Positions 43,336 to 51,521 of a stretch of DNA of 64,000 nucleotides are shown in pieces. Each line of letters begins with the position of its first letter. The first letter of the stretch is position 1. The stretch lies in assembly GCA_910579955.1 (NCBI GenBank), contig CAJTWE010000003.1, positions 62,001-126,000 on the forward strand. The letters run 5' to 3'. Under the pieces are notes generated by a model. The model saw only the letters and a program-made list of their open reading frames with translations. It did not search any database and was not told the origin of the DNA. The position numbers and the translations under genes are program-made. Origin of the DNA: an uncultured Ruminococcus sp. GTDB lineage: Bacteria > Bacillota > Clostridia > Oscillospirales > Ruminococcaceae.

Positions 43336-43992
43336 ATGAAAAAAATAACTGTAATAACCGGTCATTATGGATCAGGTAAGACGAATTTTGCTGTTAATCA
43401 GGCTGTTAAGCTTGCAGAAAAGGGCGAAAAGGTAACTATAGTAGATTTTGATATAGTCAATCCTTATTTCCGTACAGCAGATTTCGGCGATCTTTTCAAG
43501 GAAAAGGGTGTAATTCTTGCAGCATCTATGTATGCCAATACAAGTCTTGATATACCTGCAATATCGTTTGATATAGAACGAATGGCGTATGAGCCGGGCT
43601 ATCTTATAATAGATGTTGGCGGAGACGATGCAGGAGCAATCGGTCTTGGCAGGTATGCGGAGGCACTTGAGCAGTATAAAGATGACCTTGATATGCTTTA
43701 TGTTGTAAATGCTTACAGATATCTTACAAAAGACTCTTCTGAAGCTTTGAAGCTTATGTATGAGATAGAAGATGTCTCTAAAATGAAACATACAGGTATA
43801 ATAAATAATTCCAATCTTGGAATAGAAACAACTGCGGAAACCGTTCTTAATAGTATTTCTTATGCAGAGAATGTTGCTTTAAAGGCAGGAATTCCTCTTA
43901 AAGGTACTGTATATAGAGAAGATCTTGGTGTTTCTGTGAAAAATGGCATTCCGGCTAAGGTTTATGTAAAGCCTGTGTGGGAAGAGTTATAA
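43336..43992 (+). CDS. MinD/CobQ-like P-loop ATPase in the Vor operon
   Basis: A 218-residue protein of the SIMIBI class. The P-loop is GHYGSGKTN, the second motif VDFDIVNPYFR and DVGGDDAG give the switch regions, and NNSNLG is a base-binding segment. It is the first gene in the operon of ferredoxin, alpha, beta and gamma subunits of a 2-oxoacid:ferredoxin oxidoreductase, with 19 nt to the ferredoxin gene. It may help to insert Fe-S clusters or assemble the complex (as Mrp/NBP35-type ATPases do). That role is inferred from position only. Confidence 0.82.
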   Translation: MKKITVITGHYGSGKTNFAVNQAVKLAEKGEKVTIVDFDIVNPYFRTADFGDLFKEKGVILAASMYANTSLDIPAISFDIERMAYEPGYLIIDVGGDDAGAIGLGRYAEALEQYKDDLDMLYVVNAYRYLTKDSSEALKLMYEIEDVSKMKHTGIINNSNLGIETTAETVLNSISYAENVALKAGIPLKGTVYREDLGVSVKNGIPAKVYVKPVWEEL

Positions 43993-44011
43993 AATAAGGA
44001 GGTTAAGATAT

Positions 44012-44218
44012 ATGGAGAAGATGCAGGTTCGCTTTGAACGCTGTAAGGGATGCGGACTGTGTATAACAGCCTGTCCTAAGAAGCTTGTAGCTATTCAGAA
44101 AGAAAAGCGTAACGAAAAAGGTTATTTTACTGCGATCTGTACCGATCAAGACGCTTGCATATCATGTATGATGTGTGCAATGATGTGTCCTGACTGTGCA
44201 ATAAAAATTGAGAAATAA
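44012..44218 (+). CDS. 2-oxoacid:ferredoxin oxidoreductase, ferredoxin-like delta subunit
   Basis: A 68-residue 2x[4Fe-4S] protein. Cluster ligands: CKGCGLCITACP and CISCMMCAMMCP. It passes electrons from the catalytic subunits to ferredoxin. Start ATG 44012 has AAGGAGG at 9 nt. It fits the VorD/KorD position at the head of the four-subunit set. The next gene starts 17 nt on. Confidence 0.92.
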   Translation: MEKMQVRFERCKGCGLCITACPKKLVAIQKEKRNEKGYFTAICTDQDACISCMMCAMMCPDCAIKIEK

Positions 44219-44235
44219 AAGGAAGTGAATTTATC

Positions 44236-45297
44236 GTGGAAAGAAGTCTTATGAAGGGTAATGAAGCTTTGGCAGAAGCAGCGATCCGTTGCGGCTGCAA
44301 ATGTTTTTTTGGTTATCCTATTACACCGCAGACTGAGCTTTCAGCTTACATGGCTAAGCGTATGGAAAAGTCAGGAGGCGTATTTTTACAGGCAGAATCT
44401 GAAATTGCCGCAATCAATATGGTGCTTGGCGCAGCGTCAACAGGTGTTCGTGCGATGACATCATCATCATCACCGGGTGTATCTCTGAAAGCAGAGGGTA
44501 TTTCCTATATGGCAGGCTCTGACCTTCCGGCAGTTATCATAAATGTACAGAGAGGCGGTCCGGGACTTGGTTCTATTCAGCCTGCACAGTCTGATTATTT
44601 CCAGGCAACAAAGGCTATGGGTCATGGCGATTTTCATATTATTGTTTATGCTCCATGTTCTGTACAGGAAATGGTTGATGTAGTTACACTGGCATTTGAT
44701 AAAGCCGATGAATACCGTACTCCTGTTATGATACTTGCAGATGGTCTTCTCGGTCAAATGATGGAGCCTGTTACATTCCCTGAACCAAAAACAGAGCTTC
44801 CTGATAAATCAGATTGGGCAGCTTGTGGTCATAAGAATGAGCGTGAGCATCATATCATCAACTCACTGTTCCTTGATGCGCCGCTGCTTGAAGCAAAGGT
44901 ACTTGAGCGTTTTGAACGTTATAAGAAAATAGAAGAAAATGAAACTGATGCAGAGATCTACATGTGCGACGGCGCAGAGCTTGTTATTACAGCTTATGGT
45001 GCAACGGCTCGTGTTGCTAAATCTGCTGTTACAAAGGCTCGTAATGAAGGCATAAAGGTAGGTCTTTTCCGTCCAAAAACACTGTGGCCGTTTCCTGTAA
45101 AGGAACTGAGAGAAGCAACAAAGGACGCTAAGAATATTCTTGATGTTGAAATGTCAATGGGTCAGATGATCTATGACGTAAAGCTTGCTACAGAGTGTAA
45201 GATCCCTACATCATTCTTTGGCAGAACAGGCGGAGTAATTCCTACACCTGCTGAGGTATATGATGAAATTGTTAAGCTTACAGGAGGTGCTAAGTAA
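44236..45297 (+). CDS. vorB: 2-oxoacid:ferredoxin oxidoreductase alpha subunit (VorB-like)
   Basis: A 353-residue catalytic subunit that oxidatively decarboxylates branched-chain 2-oxoacids (or 2-oxoglutarate) to acyl-CoA with ferredoxin. GYPITPQTE, the PP-domain stretch RAMTSSSSPGVSL and RGGPGLGS are typical of VorB/KorA. The start is a GTG at 44236 with AAAGGAAG about 10 nt upstream; the nearest ATG (44251) lacks a site. It overlaps the beta gene by one base (TAATG). Substrate range is inferred from resemblance to VorB. Confidence 0.88.
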   Translation: MERSLMKGNEALAEAAIRCGCKCFFGYPITPQTELSAYMAKRMEKSGGVFLQAESEIAAINMVLGAASTGVRAMTSSSSPGVSLKAEGISYMAGSDLPAVIINVQRGGPGLGSIQPAQSDYFQATKAMGHGDFHIIVYAPCSVQEMVDVVTLAFDKADEYRTPVMILADGLLGQMMEPVTFPEPKTELPDKSDWAACGHKNEREHHIINSLFLDAPLLEAKVLERFERYKKIEENETDAEIYMCDGAELVITAYGATARVAKSAVTKARNEGIKVGLFRPKTLWPFPVKELREATKDAKNILDVEMSMGQMIYDVKLATECKIPTSFFGRTGGVIPTPAEVYDEIVKLTGGAK

Positions 45298-46055
45298 TGG
45301 CAGTTATATTTGACCGTCCTAAGTCTCTTTTGGACGTTTCTACACATTTTTGTCCGGGCTGCGGACATGGTATAGTTCACCGTCTGGTTTGCGAGGTTCT
45401 TGATGAAATGGGCGTTATTGGCGATACTATTGGTGTTGTACCTGTAGGATGCTCTGTAATGTCTTATAATTATTTTGGTTGTGACGTAATCGAAGCTCCT
45501 CACGGACGTGCTCCGGCTGTTGCAACAGGTGCAAAGAGAGTTAATCCTGATAAGATAGTATTTACATATCAGGGTGATGGCGACCTTGCAGCTATAGGTA
45601 CTGCTGAAACTGTTCATGTTGGTACAAGAGGCGAGAATATCGTTATAATCTTTATTAATAATACTACTTACGGCATGACAGGCGGACAGATGGCTCCTAC
45701 CACTCTTCCGGGTCAGGTTACACAGACCACTCCATTCGGTAGAAATACTGATACAGCAGGCTTCCCGATTCGTATTTGTGAGATGATGTCTACACTTAGC
45801 GGTGTTGCACTTGCACAGCGTGTTGCTATAGACAGTGTTCCGCATATACGTGAGGCTAAGAAGGCTATCCGTAAGGCATTTGATAATCAGGTTGCCAAGA
45901 GAGGACTCTCTATAGTAGAAGTACTTTCTACTTGTCCTACAAACTGGGGACTTTCTCCTGATAAGTCAATGGATTTTGTAAGAGAACAGATGATACCTTA
46001 CTATCCTCTCGGTGTATATAAGGATAAGGCAGCAGAAGAGGAGGCGGCGAAGTAA
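45297..46055 (+). CDS. 2-oxoacid:ferredoxin oxidoreductase beta subunit, thiamine diphosphate-binding
   Basis: A 252-residue subunit holding thiamine diphosphate and an Fe-S ligand set. CPGCGHG near the N-terminus, VPVGCSVMS, QGDGDLAAIG (GDG, ThDP-Mg motif) and NNTTYGMTGGQ are the family marks. It follows the alpha gene with a one-base stop-start overlap and precedes gamma by 2 nt, so translation is coupled. It corresponds to VorA/KorB. Confidence 0.92.
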   Translation: MAVIFDRPKSLLDVSTHFCPGCGHGIVHRLVCEVLDEMGVIGDTIGVVPVGCSVMSYNYFGCDVIEAPHGRAPAVATGAKRVNPDKIVFTYQGDGDLAAIGTAETVHVGTRGENIVIIFINNTTYGMTGGQMAPTTLPGQVTQTTPFGRNTDTAGFPIRICEMMSTLSGVALAQRVAIDSVPHIREAKKAIRKAFDNQVAKRGLSIVEVLSTCPTNWGLSPDKSMDFVREQMIPYYPLGVYKDKAAEEEAAK

Positions 46056-46057
46056 TT

Positions 46058-46591
46058 ATGACAACAGAAATTATTTTAGCAGGCTTCGGCGGACAGGGTA
46101 TACTGTTTACCGGTAAGATATTAGCATACTGTGGTCTTATGGCAGAAAAGGAGCTTTCATGGTTGCCGTCATACGGCCCTGAAATGCGTGGCGGAACAGC
46201 AAACTGTTCAGTTTGTATTTCTGATGAGCCTATCGGTTCACCGCTGGTTGCAAATCCTGATATCCTCATTGCAATGAATGGACCTTCATACAATAAGTTT
46301 ATTGATGCTGTTAAACCCGGTGGATTGGTTTTAGTTGACAATTCTGTAGTTGATGAAGTGTGCAGCAGAGATGATATTACATATGTATCTATTCCTGCAA
46401 CAGATATGGCTGCTGAAAATGGAATGAATGGCAGTGCAAATATGATACTTATGGGAAGAATGCTTGCAGAAAGCGGTCTTTTTGATATGGATACAGTACG
46501 TAAGGCAATGGAGAAATGTATCCCACCAAAACGTGCAAATCTTATCGAAGTAAACATGAAGGCTGTAACTATGGGAGCAGAAAGCAAATAA
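46058..46591 (+). CDS. 2-oxoacid:ferredoxin oxidoreductase gamma subunit
   Basis: A 177-residue subunit of the POR_gamma (catalytic-like) domain type. AGFGGQGILFTGKILA at the N-terminus, SYGPEMRGGTANC and ISDEPIGSPLV are characteristic of VorC/KorC. It ends the operon, and a multi-hairpin intergenic element and a terminator follow. Order delta-alpha-beta-gamma is that of Vor/Kor sets. Confidence 0.93.
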   Translation: MTTEIILAGFGGQGILFTGKILAYCGLMAEKELSWLPSYGPEMRGGTANCSVCISDEPIGSPLVANPDILIAMNGPSYNKFIDAVKPGGLVLVDNSVVDEVCSRDDITYVSIPATDMAAENGMNGSANMILMGRMLAESGLFDMDTVRKAMEKCIPPKRANLIEVNMKAVTMGAESK

Positions 46592-46592
46592 A

Positions 46593-46682
46593 CAAGCTGG
46601 AGCCAGCTTGATCGCACTACGATCCCCACCTTGCCTTCCCTGAAAGGGGAGGTGGCACGGCATTAGCCGTGACGGAGGGGTT
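46593..46682. repeat. Multi-hairpin palindromic intergenic element
   Basis: Right after the gamma stop, about 90 nt of GC-richer DNA fold into four successive hairpins: CAAGCTGG/CCAGCTTG (46593-46610), ATCG/CGAT (46611-46623), a longer imperfect one with CCACCT/AGGTGG (46627-46653), and CACGGC/GCCGTG (46654-46669), ending ACGGAGGGG. Composition differs from the surrounding AT-rich sequence. It resembles small dispersed palindromic elements seen between genes in gut Firmicutes; copy number cannot be seen here. No coding potential. Confidence 0.65.
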
Positions 46683-46713
46683 TAAACCAAACAATAATAA
46701 AAACAACGAAAAG

Positions 46714-46747
46714 GCTGTTGCAACTTAAATTTTTGCAACAGCTTTTT
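46714..46747 (+). terminator. Terminator of the Vor operon
   Basis: Arms GCTGTTGCAA and TTGCAACAGC (46714-46723, 46733-46742) followed by five T. It lies beyond the palindromic element. Confidence 0.82.
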
Positions 46748-46782
46748 GTTTTATTGTTTTTTTATATAAGATTTATCGTTTG

Positions 46783-46813
46783 TTAATTGATAAAATTTAT
46801 TATATGATATAAT
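46783..46813 (+). promoter_or_regulatory. Probable promoter of the Cys-repeat lipoprotein gene
   Basis: TATAAT (46808-46813) with a TGA extended -10. No ideal -35: TTGATA (46787-46792) has a 15-bp spacer and TTAATT (46783-46788) a 19-bp spacer. Confidence 0.5.
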
Positions 46814-46884
46814 TTAATTAGAGGATATTTCATGATTAATTATAATGGCCATAGGGATTTGAAAAAGATACAGGAGGTTATATT

Positions 46885-47436
46885 ATGTTAAAGAAAGTCT
46901 TATATCTTACATCAGCTATGATCTTTATAATGTTGAATGTCGCTTGTAGTAGTGGTTCTTATAATGCTGGTACATCTGAGGAATTAAAGAATGTTGATCT
47001 TATAGATGTTATACCGGTATCTGAAGAAGTAACAGAAGCAACAGAATCAACGGAAATTTCTTCAGTGGCAAATGGTTATGATAAAAACAGACAGAACTGC
47101 GCAAACCGTGAGGAATGCCCGAATTACAATGAAAACCAGCAGAACTGTGTAAACCGTGAGGAATGTCCGAATTACGGCGAAAACCAGCAGAACTGCGCAA
47201 ATCGTGAAGAATGTCCGAATTACGACGAAAATCAGCAGAACTGTGCAAACCGTGAGGAGTGCCCGAATTACGGTGAAAATCAGCAGAACTGCGCAAATCG
47301 TGAGGAATGCCCAAATTACGACGAAAATCAGCAGAACTGCGTGAATCGTGAGGAATGTCCGAATTATAATAGAGGACAACATGGACAACATGGCCGTCAT
47401 TCATCAGGCAGAGGCGCTTATTGCATAAATGAATAA
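46885..47436 (+). CDS. Lipoprotein with six Cys-containing 16-residue repeats, unknown
   Basis: A 183-residue predicted lipoprotein. The signal peptide ends in LNVACSS (lipobox). A Glu/Thr/Ser linker precedes six tandem copies of NQQNCANREECPNYxE with Cys at fixed spacing (C-x5-C), then a short Gly/His/Arg tail. In all, 12 repeat cysteines sit outside the membrane; they could form disulfides, bind metal or join proteins. No known family is recognised. It has its own putative promoter. Start ATG 46885 has AGGAGG upstream. Confidence 0.82.
   Translation: MLKKVLYLTSAMIFIMLNVACSSGSYNAGTSEELKNVDLIDVIPVSEEVTEATESTEISSVANGYDKNRQNCANREECPNYNENQQNCVNREECPNYGENQQNCANREECPNYDENQQNCANREECPNYGENQQNCANREECPNYDENQQNCVNREECPNYNRGQHGQHGRHSSGRGAYCINE
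47086..47373 (+). repeat. Six tandem 48-bp repeats in the lipoprotein gene
   Basis: Six in-frame units of 48 bp. The last pair of residues alternates (NE, GE, DE, GE, DE, NR), so units 2-3 and 4-5 look like a duplicated 96-bp dimer. Confidence 0.9.
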
Positions 47437-47487
47437 TGTACTTATTTAATTGCTTTTAATGGTATGATAGTTTAGGTGATTAATAAT

Positions 47488-47527
47488 AAAAACGGACTGC
47501 GTTTATTTAAATTAGCGGTCCGTTTTT
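47488..47527. terminator. Bidirectional terminator between the Cys-repeat gene and ridA
   Basis: Arms AAAAACGGAC (47488-47497) and GTCCGTTTTT (47518-47527), with T-runs in both directions. Confidence 0.82.
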
Positions 47528-47545
47528 ATTTTTACAATTTATATT

Positions 47546-47923
47546 TTACAATACAGCGATAGCTTCTACTTCTACGAGTACACCCTTTGGAAGTTCAGCT
47601 ACTCCGACGCAGCTTCTTGCAGGCTTGCAGTCGCCAAGAGTTTCTGCATAAATAGTGTTGAATGTGCTAAAGTCTTTAGCTACATCTTTTAGGAAGCAGG
47701 TTGTCTTTACAACATTTTTCCATGTGCAGCCTGCTGCCTCAAGAACAGCAGTGAGATTCTTCATAACCTGCTTGCTCTGAGATTCAATATCAGTTGCCTC
47801 AATATTTCCCGTAGCAGGGTTAATGGCAATTTGACCTGAGGTGAAAACCATATTTCCTGCCTTAATAGCCTGTGAATATGGACCGATCGCATCCGGTGCA
47901 TTTTTTGTATAGATAGTTTCCAT
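47546..47923 (-). CDS. ridA: RidA family enamine/imine deaminase
   Basis: A 125-residue Rid protein that hydrolyses reactive enamines such as 2-aminoacrylate, by-products of threonine and serine dehydratase. Sequence marks: GPYSQAI at residue 13, SGQIA, and PARSCVGVAELPKG with the active-site Arg. It lies 17 nt after ilvA, whose reaction makes its substrate, so the pair is logical. ATG 47923 has TAGGAG upstream. Confidence 0.93.
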   Translation of the reverse strand: METIYTKNAPDAIGPYSQAIKAGNMVFTSGQIAINPATGNIEATDIESQSKQVMKNLTAVLEAAGCTWKNVVKTTCFLKDVAKDFSTFNTIYAETLGDCKPARSCVGVAELPKGVLVEVEAIAVL

Positions 47924-47940
47924 AAAAATTCATCTCCTAA

Positions 47941-49134
47941 TTAAACAATATGAAATCCATAATCTGTGAGTGCTTTGCGAATAGCTTCGATGTGAGCATA
48001 ATCTCTTGTTTCCATTGTAATTCTAAGGAAACAGCCGTTTACATCGCTGCCTTCATTTGCTCTTTCATGATGAATGGATATAACGTTACCGCCCTGTTCT
48101 GCAATAATTCTTGATACATTAAGCAGCTGGCCCGGCTTGTCAAGAAGTTCAATGGTCATAGTGCAGGTTCTTCCGGACATAAGCAGACCACGCTTTATTA
48201 CTCTTGAAAGAATAGTAACATCAATATTACCGCCTGATACAAGACATACAACGTTCTTTTCCTTTACAGGGATTTTGTCAAACATAACAGCAGCTACAGA
48301 TGCTGCGCCTGCACCCTCTGCAATTAATTTCTGACATTCGATAAGTGTAAGAATAGCTGCTGAGATCTCATCGTCAGTAACTGTAACTATGTCATCTACA
48401 TACTTTTTGCAGTATTCAAATGTGTTCTGTCCTGGCTCTTTTACAGCAATGCCATCTGCAATTGTTGAAACAGATGCGAGTCTTTCGATTTTATCATCAA
48501 TAATAGATCTCTGCATACTTGGAGCGCCGCTTGCCTGTACGCCGTAAACCTTAACGTCTGGATTAAGATTTTTTATGGCAAATGCAACACCGGAGATAAG
48601 TCCACCGCCGCCTACAGGTACGACTACAGCGTCTACATCTGAAAGCTGTTCAAGTATTTCCAGACCAATAGTACCCTGACCGGCAATGACATTTTCATCA
48701 TCAAAGGGATGCACAAATGTATAGTTATGTTCTTTTTGAAGCTCCAAAGCTTTATTGTAAGCGTCATCATAAACGCCTTCTACCATGCAGACTTCTGCAC
48801 CATAGCTTTTTGTAGCTTCAACCTTGGATATCGGTGCGCCGTCCGGCAGGCATATAAGAGATTTTATTCCAAGTTTTGATGCTGCCAGAGCTACACCCTG
48901 TGCATGGTTTCCGGCAGAGCAGGCTATAACGCCACGAGCTTTTTCTTCGTTTGAAAGCTGTGACATCATAAATGACGCACCACGTACCTTGAATGAACCT
49001 GTTACTTGCAGGTTTTCTGTTTTAAGATAAACCTTGCAATCATTGCTGAGTTTTGGTGAGTATATTAAATCGGTTTCACGAATGACCTTTTTAAGAACAT
49101 GACTTGCCTTATATATTTTATCAAGTGTAAGCAT
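47941..49134 (-). CDS. ilvA: Threonine ammonia-lyase with ACT domain
   Basis: A 397-residue PLP enzyme that converts threonine to 2-oxobutanoate, the first step to isoleucine. The PLP Lys lies in GSFKVRGA, the phosphate loop is VGGGGLISG, and SAGNHAQG is the substrate loop. The C-terminal 75 residues form an ACT domain (TIELLDKPGQLLNVS), usually for allosteric control. The gene starts 3 nt after the DUF815 gene, its ribosome site lying inside that gene, so translation is coupled. It is a short, one-ACT type, as in many Firmicutes. Confidence 0.94.
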   Translation of the reverse strand: MLTLDKIYKASHVLKKVIRETDLIYSPKLSNDCKVYLKTENLQVTGSFKVRGASFMMSQLSNEEKARGVIACSAGNHAQGVALAASKLGIKSLICLPDGAPISKVEATKSYGAEVCMVEGVYDDAYNKALELQKEHNYTFVHPFDDENVIAGQGTIGLEILEQLSDVDAVVVPVGGGGLISGVAFAIKNLNPDVKVYGVQASGAPSMQRSIIDDKIERLASVSTIADGIAVKEPGQNTFEYCKKYVDDIVTVTDDEISAAILTLIECQKLIAEGAGAASVAAVMFDKIPVKEKNVVCLVSGGNIDVTILSRVIKRGLLMSGRTCTMTIELLDKPGQLLNVSRIIAEQGGNVISIHHERANEGSDVNGCFLRITMETRDYAHIEAIRKALTDYGFHIV

Positions 49135-49137
49135 AGA

Positions 49138-50343
49138 TCAATCAGACTCCTTTTTCTTATTCTGCAAAATTAAAAGCTGGTCAACAATTTGACGTGCTGC
49201 TCTTGCACTTCTTCCGCTTTTACACAATGCAAATTGCTCTGCCTTCATAGCAAGTTCAGCTTCATCCATGTGAAGTCCGGCTTGCTTTGCAAGATTATTT
49301 ACTATTTCAAGATAAAGCTGCTTTTGCGGCTTAGAATAGGTAATGGTAATACCGAAACGTTCAGACAGAGAGATTCTTTCCTGAACGGTATCATTTTCAT
49401 GTTTATCGTTGCCATCACCGAATGTTTCTTTGACGATATGTCTGCGGTTGCTTGTGGCATAAATAACAGTATTTTTCATTCTTGCAGAAATGCTTCCTTC
49501 AAGGATGGCTTTGAGTGTACCGAAATTCGGATCATCTTCGGAGAAGGTAAGATCATCTATAAACAGAATGAATTTCAGAGGGTTTCTGCAAAGCTTATCC
49601 ATGATTTGAGGAATAAAACAAAGCTGGTCTTTGGTAAGTTCAATTAGTCTGAGACCTTTATCAGCATAGGTATTGGCAAGAGCCTTTACAGTCGCTGATT
49701 TTCCTGTTCCTGCATCACCTGATAAGAGGACATTCATAGCATAATTTCCATCAAGAAGAGCGAGTACGTTTTCCTCAGCCTCATGTCTTTCACGTTCATA
49801 TCCGACCATATCAGTCATTTTGATAGGATCAGGATATTCTACAGGAATTATTTCACCGCTTCTATTTACCGTAAACATATGGAATTTTGCAAAGTTGCCG
49901 TAACCGCACTTTTCAATATCAGCAGTACGTTTTTCATAAGCAGCTTTTAGATCTATTTTGTAAACGCTCCATACGGGCAGTGGTACAGCGCTAACCATTT
50001 CAGCTTGAAGATGGGCAGGGGTGAGCATTGCTATACGTTCAAAAAGATCCAGTTCAGTATAAAGGCATTGCTTCATAGCATCTGGAATTTCTTCACCTGC
50101 ACCTGCACGTACTGCACAGACTTGTTCATGCTCTAGTACCAGCGTTTTTATATAATCAGTCAGACTGTCGGTTTTTTCATAGAGAGCCGCAGCCATTGCA
50201 CTATAAAAGCGTATCTGTGCCGGCAGATTTGTTCTGTCTGTATGGCAGAACTGCATAAGCGAACGAATGACCGGATCATTCTGTAGGCTCCTGAAAATAA
50301 CAAGGGCATCAAGTCCATATCCTATCGTTTCTTTTGGAGTCAT
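49138..50343 (-). CDS. DUF815 family AAA+ ATPase
   Basis: A 401-residue protein. The N-terminal half is helical and unassigned. The C-terminal half is an AAA+ domain: Walker A GDAGTGKS, Walker B FILFIDDLTF, sensor 1 YATSNRRH and the DUF815 pattern EYPDPIKMTDMVGYERE. DUF815 ATPases are poorly characterised. It sits between leuB (80-nt gap with a hairpin) and ilvA (3-nt gap), so it is cotranscribed with ilvA-ridA. ATG 50343 is chosen over TTG 50355. A link to branched-chain synthesis is positional only. Confidence 0.85.
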   Translation of the reverse strand: MTPKETIGYGLDALVIFRSLQNDPVIRSLMQFCHTDRTNLPAQIRFYSAMAAALYEKTDSLTDYIKTLVLEHEQVCAVRAGAGEEIPDAMKQCLYTELDLFERIAMLTPAHLQAEMVSAVPLPVWSVYKIDLKAAYEKRTADIEKCGYGNFAKFHMFTVNRSGEIIPVEYPDPIKMTDMVGYERERHEAEENVLALLDGNYAMNVLLSGDAGTGKSATVKALANTYADKGLRLIELTKDQLCFIPQIMDKLCRNPLKFILFIDDLTFSEDDPNFGTLKAILEGSISARMKNTVIYATSNRRHIVKETFGDGNDKHENDTVQERISLSERFGITITYSKPQKQLYLEIVNNLAKQAGLHMDEAELAMKAEQFALCKSGRSARAARQIVDQLLILQNKKKESD

Positions 50344-50385
50344 AATAAGAGTCAACTCTTTTCTAATTGTGAATTTATACTGATT

Positions 50386-50414
50386 ATGCCACCTGAAATA
50401 GTTTCAGATGGCAT
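50386..50414. terminator. Hairpin between leuB and the DUF815 gene
   Basis: Imperfect stem with arms ATGCCA/TGGCAT and CTGAAA/TTTCAG (50386-50414). T-rich sequence follows on the plus strand, less so on the minus, so it may only partly stop leuB transcripts. Confidence 0.5.
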
Positions 50415-50423
50415 ATTTTTATT

Positions 50424-51506
50424 TTACAGCAGTTCGAGTATCTTAGCTGTGCATTCTGTTGTAGACAGAGGTGATACGCCTTCACCTGCAAGGTCAGCTG
50501 TACGATATCCTGCTTCAAGATATTTATCAACTGCATCTTCAATAGCTTTTGCTTCATCAGAAAGATCAAATGAGTAGCGCAGCATCATAGCAGCAGAGAG
50601 AATTGTAGCAATAGGATTAGCCTTGTTCTGACCGGCAATATCAGGTGCAGAACCGTGAATAGGCTCATAAAGACCATTCTTTGTGCTTCCGAGAGAAGCA
50701 GAAGGCAGCATGCCGATAGAACCTGTTATCTGAGATGCCTCGTCAGACAGAATATCACCAAACATATTTGATGTAACAACAACGTCAAACTGTCTAGGAT
50801 TCTTTACAAGCTGCATAGCTGCATTGTCAACCAGCATATCAGTGCAGGTAACATCAGGATATTCAGCTGCAACCTTGTGAACTATTTCACGCCACAGTCT
50901 TGAGCTTTCCAGAACGTTTGCTTTGTCAATAGAGATAACATTCTTAGAACGCTTCTGAGCAGTTTCAAATGCAACTCTTGCAATACGTTCAACTTCCATT
51001 TCGCTGTAGCATTCTGTATCATAAGCTTCAGTGCCATACTTGCCGTCACGTCTGCCACGCTCGCCAAAGTAAATTCCACCTGTAAGCTCACGAACCATCA
51101 TGATGTCAAAGCCCTTTGCAACGATATCCTCACGAAGAGGGCAATCGCCTTTGAGGGCAGGGTAGAGCTTAGCCGGGCGAAGATTTGTGAAAAGTCCCAT
51201 AGCTTCACGAATGCCCAAAAGAGCCTTTTCAGGACGAAGATGAGGAGGCATACTATCCCACTTGGAATTGCCTACAGCACCGCCTACAGCACCGAGCAAA
51301 ACGCTGTCGCTTGCAAGGCATCCGTCAATAGTTTCCTGTGGCAGCGGAACGCCTGTTTCGTCGATGGCAGCGCCGCCGATAAGGTATTTTGTAAAATTAA
51401 AAGTATGACCAAACTTCTCGCCTACAGCTTCAAGAACCTTTACAGCACTGTCAACGATCTCCGGTCCAATGCCATCTCCTCTGAGCAAGCCAATATTGTA
51501 TGTCAT
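50424..51506 (-). CDS. leuB: 3-isopropylmalate dehydrogenase
   Basis: NAD-dependent third enzyme of leucine synthesis, oxidising 3-isopropylmalate. 360 residues. N-terminus LLRGDGIGPEIV, the substrate region RPAKLYPAL and LTGGIYFGERG, the metal site DMLVDNAAMQLV and SNMFGDILSDEASQITGSIGMLPSASLG, and the NAD region EPIHGSAPDIAGQNKANP are all present. ATG 51506 has AGGAGG-type spacing. It follows leuD by 15 nt. Confidence 0.97.
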   Translation of the reverse strand: MTYNIGLLRGDGIGPEIVDSAVKVLEAVGEKFGHTFNFTKYLIGGAAIDETGVPLPQETIDGCLASDSVLLGAVGGAVGNSKWDSMPPHLRPEKALLGIREAMGLFTNLRPAKLYPALKGDCPLREDIVAKGFDIMMVRELTGGIYFGERGRRDGKYGTEAYDTECYSEMEVERIARVAFETAQKRSKNVISIDKANVLESSRLWREIVHKVAAEYPDVTCTDMLVDNAAMQLVKNPRQFDVVVTSNMFGDILSDEASQITGSIGMLPSASLGSTKNGLYEPIHGSAPDIAGQNKANPIATILSAAMMLRYSFDLSDEAKAIEDAVDKYLEAGYRTADLAGEGVSPLSTTECTAKILELL

Positions 51507-51521
51507 TTATGTTTCCTCCTT

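Noticed and set aside
47086..47373. CRISPR-like array
   Set aside because: The 48-bp repeats are contiguous without spacers, in frame and code for a protein; no cas genes nearby.
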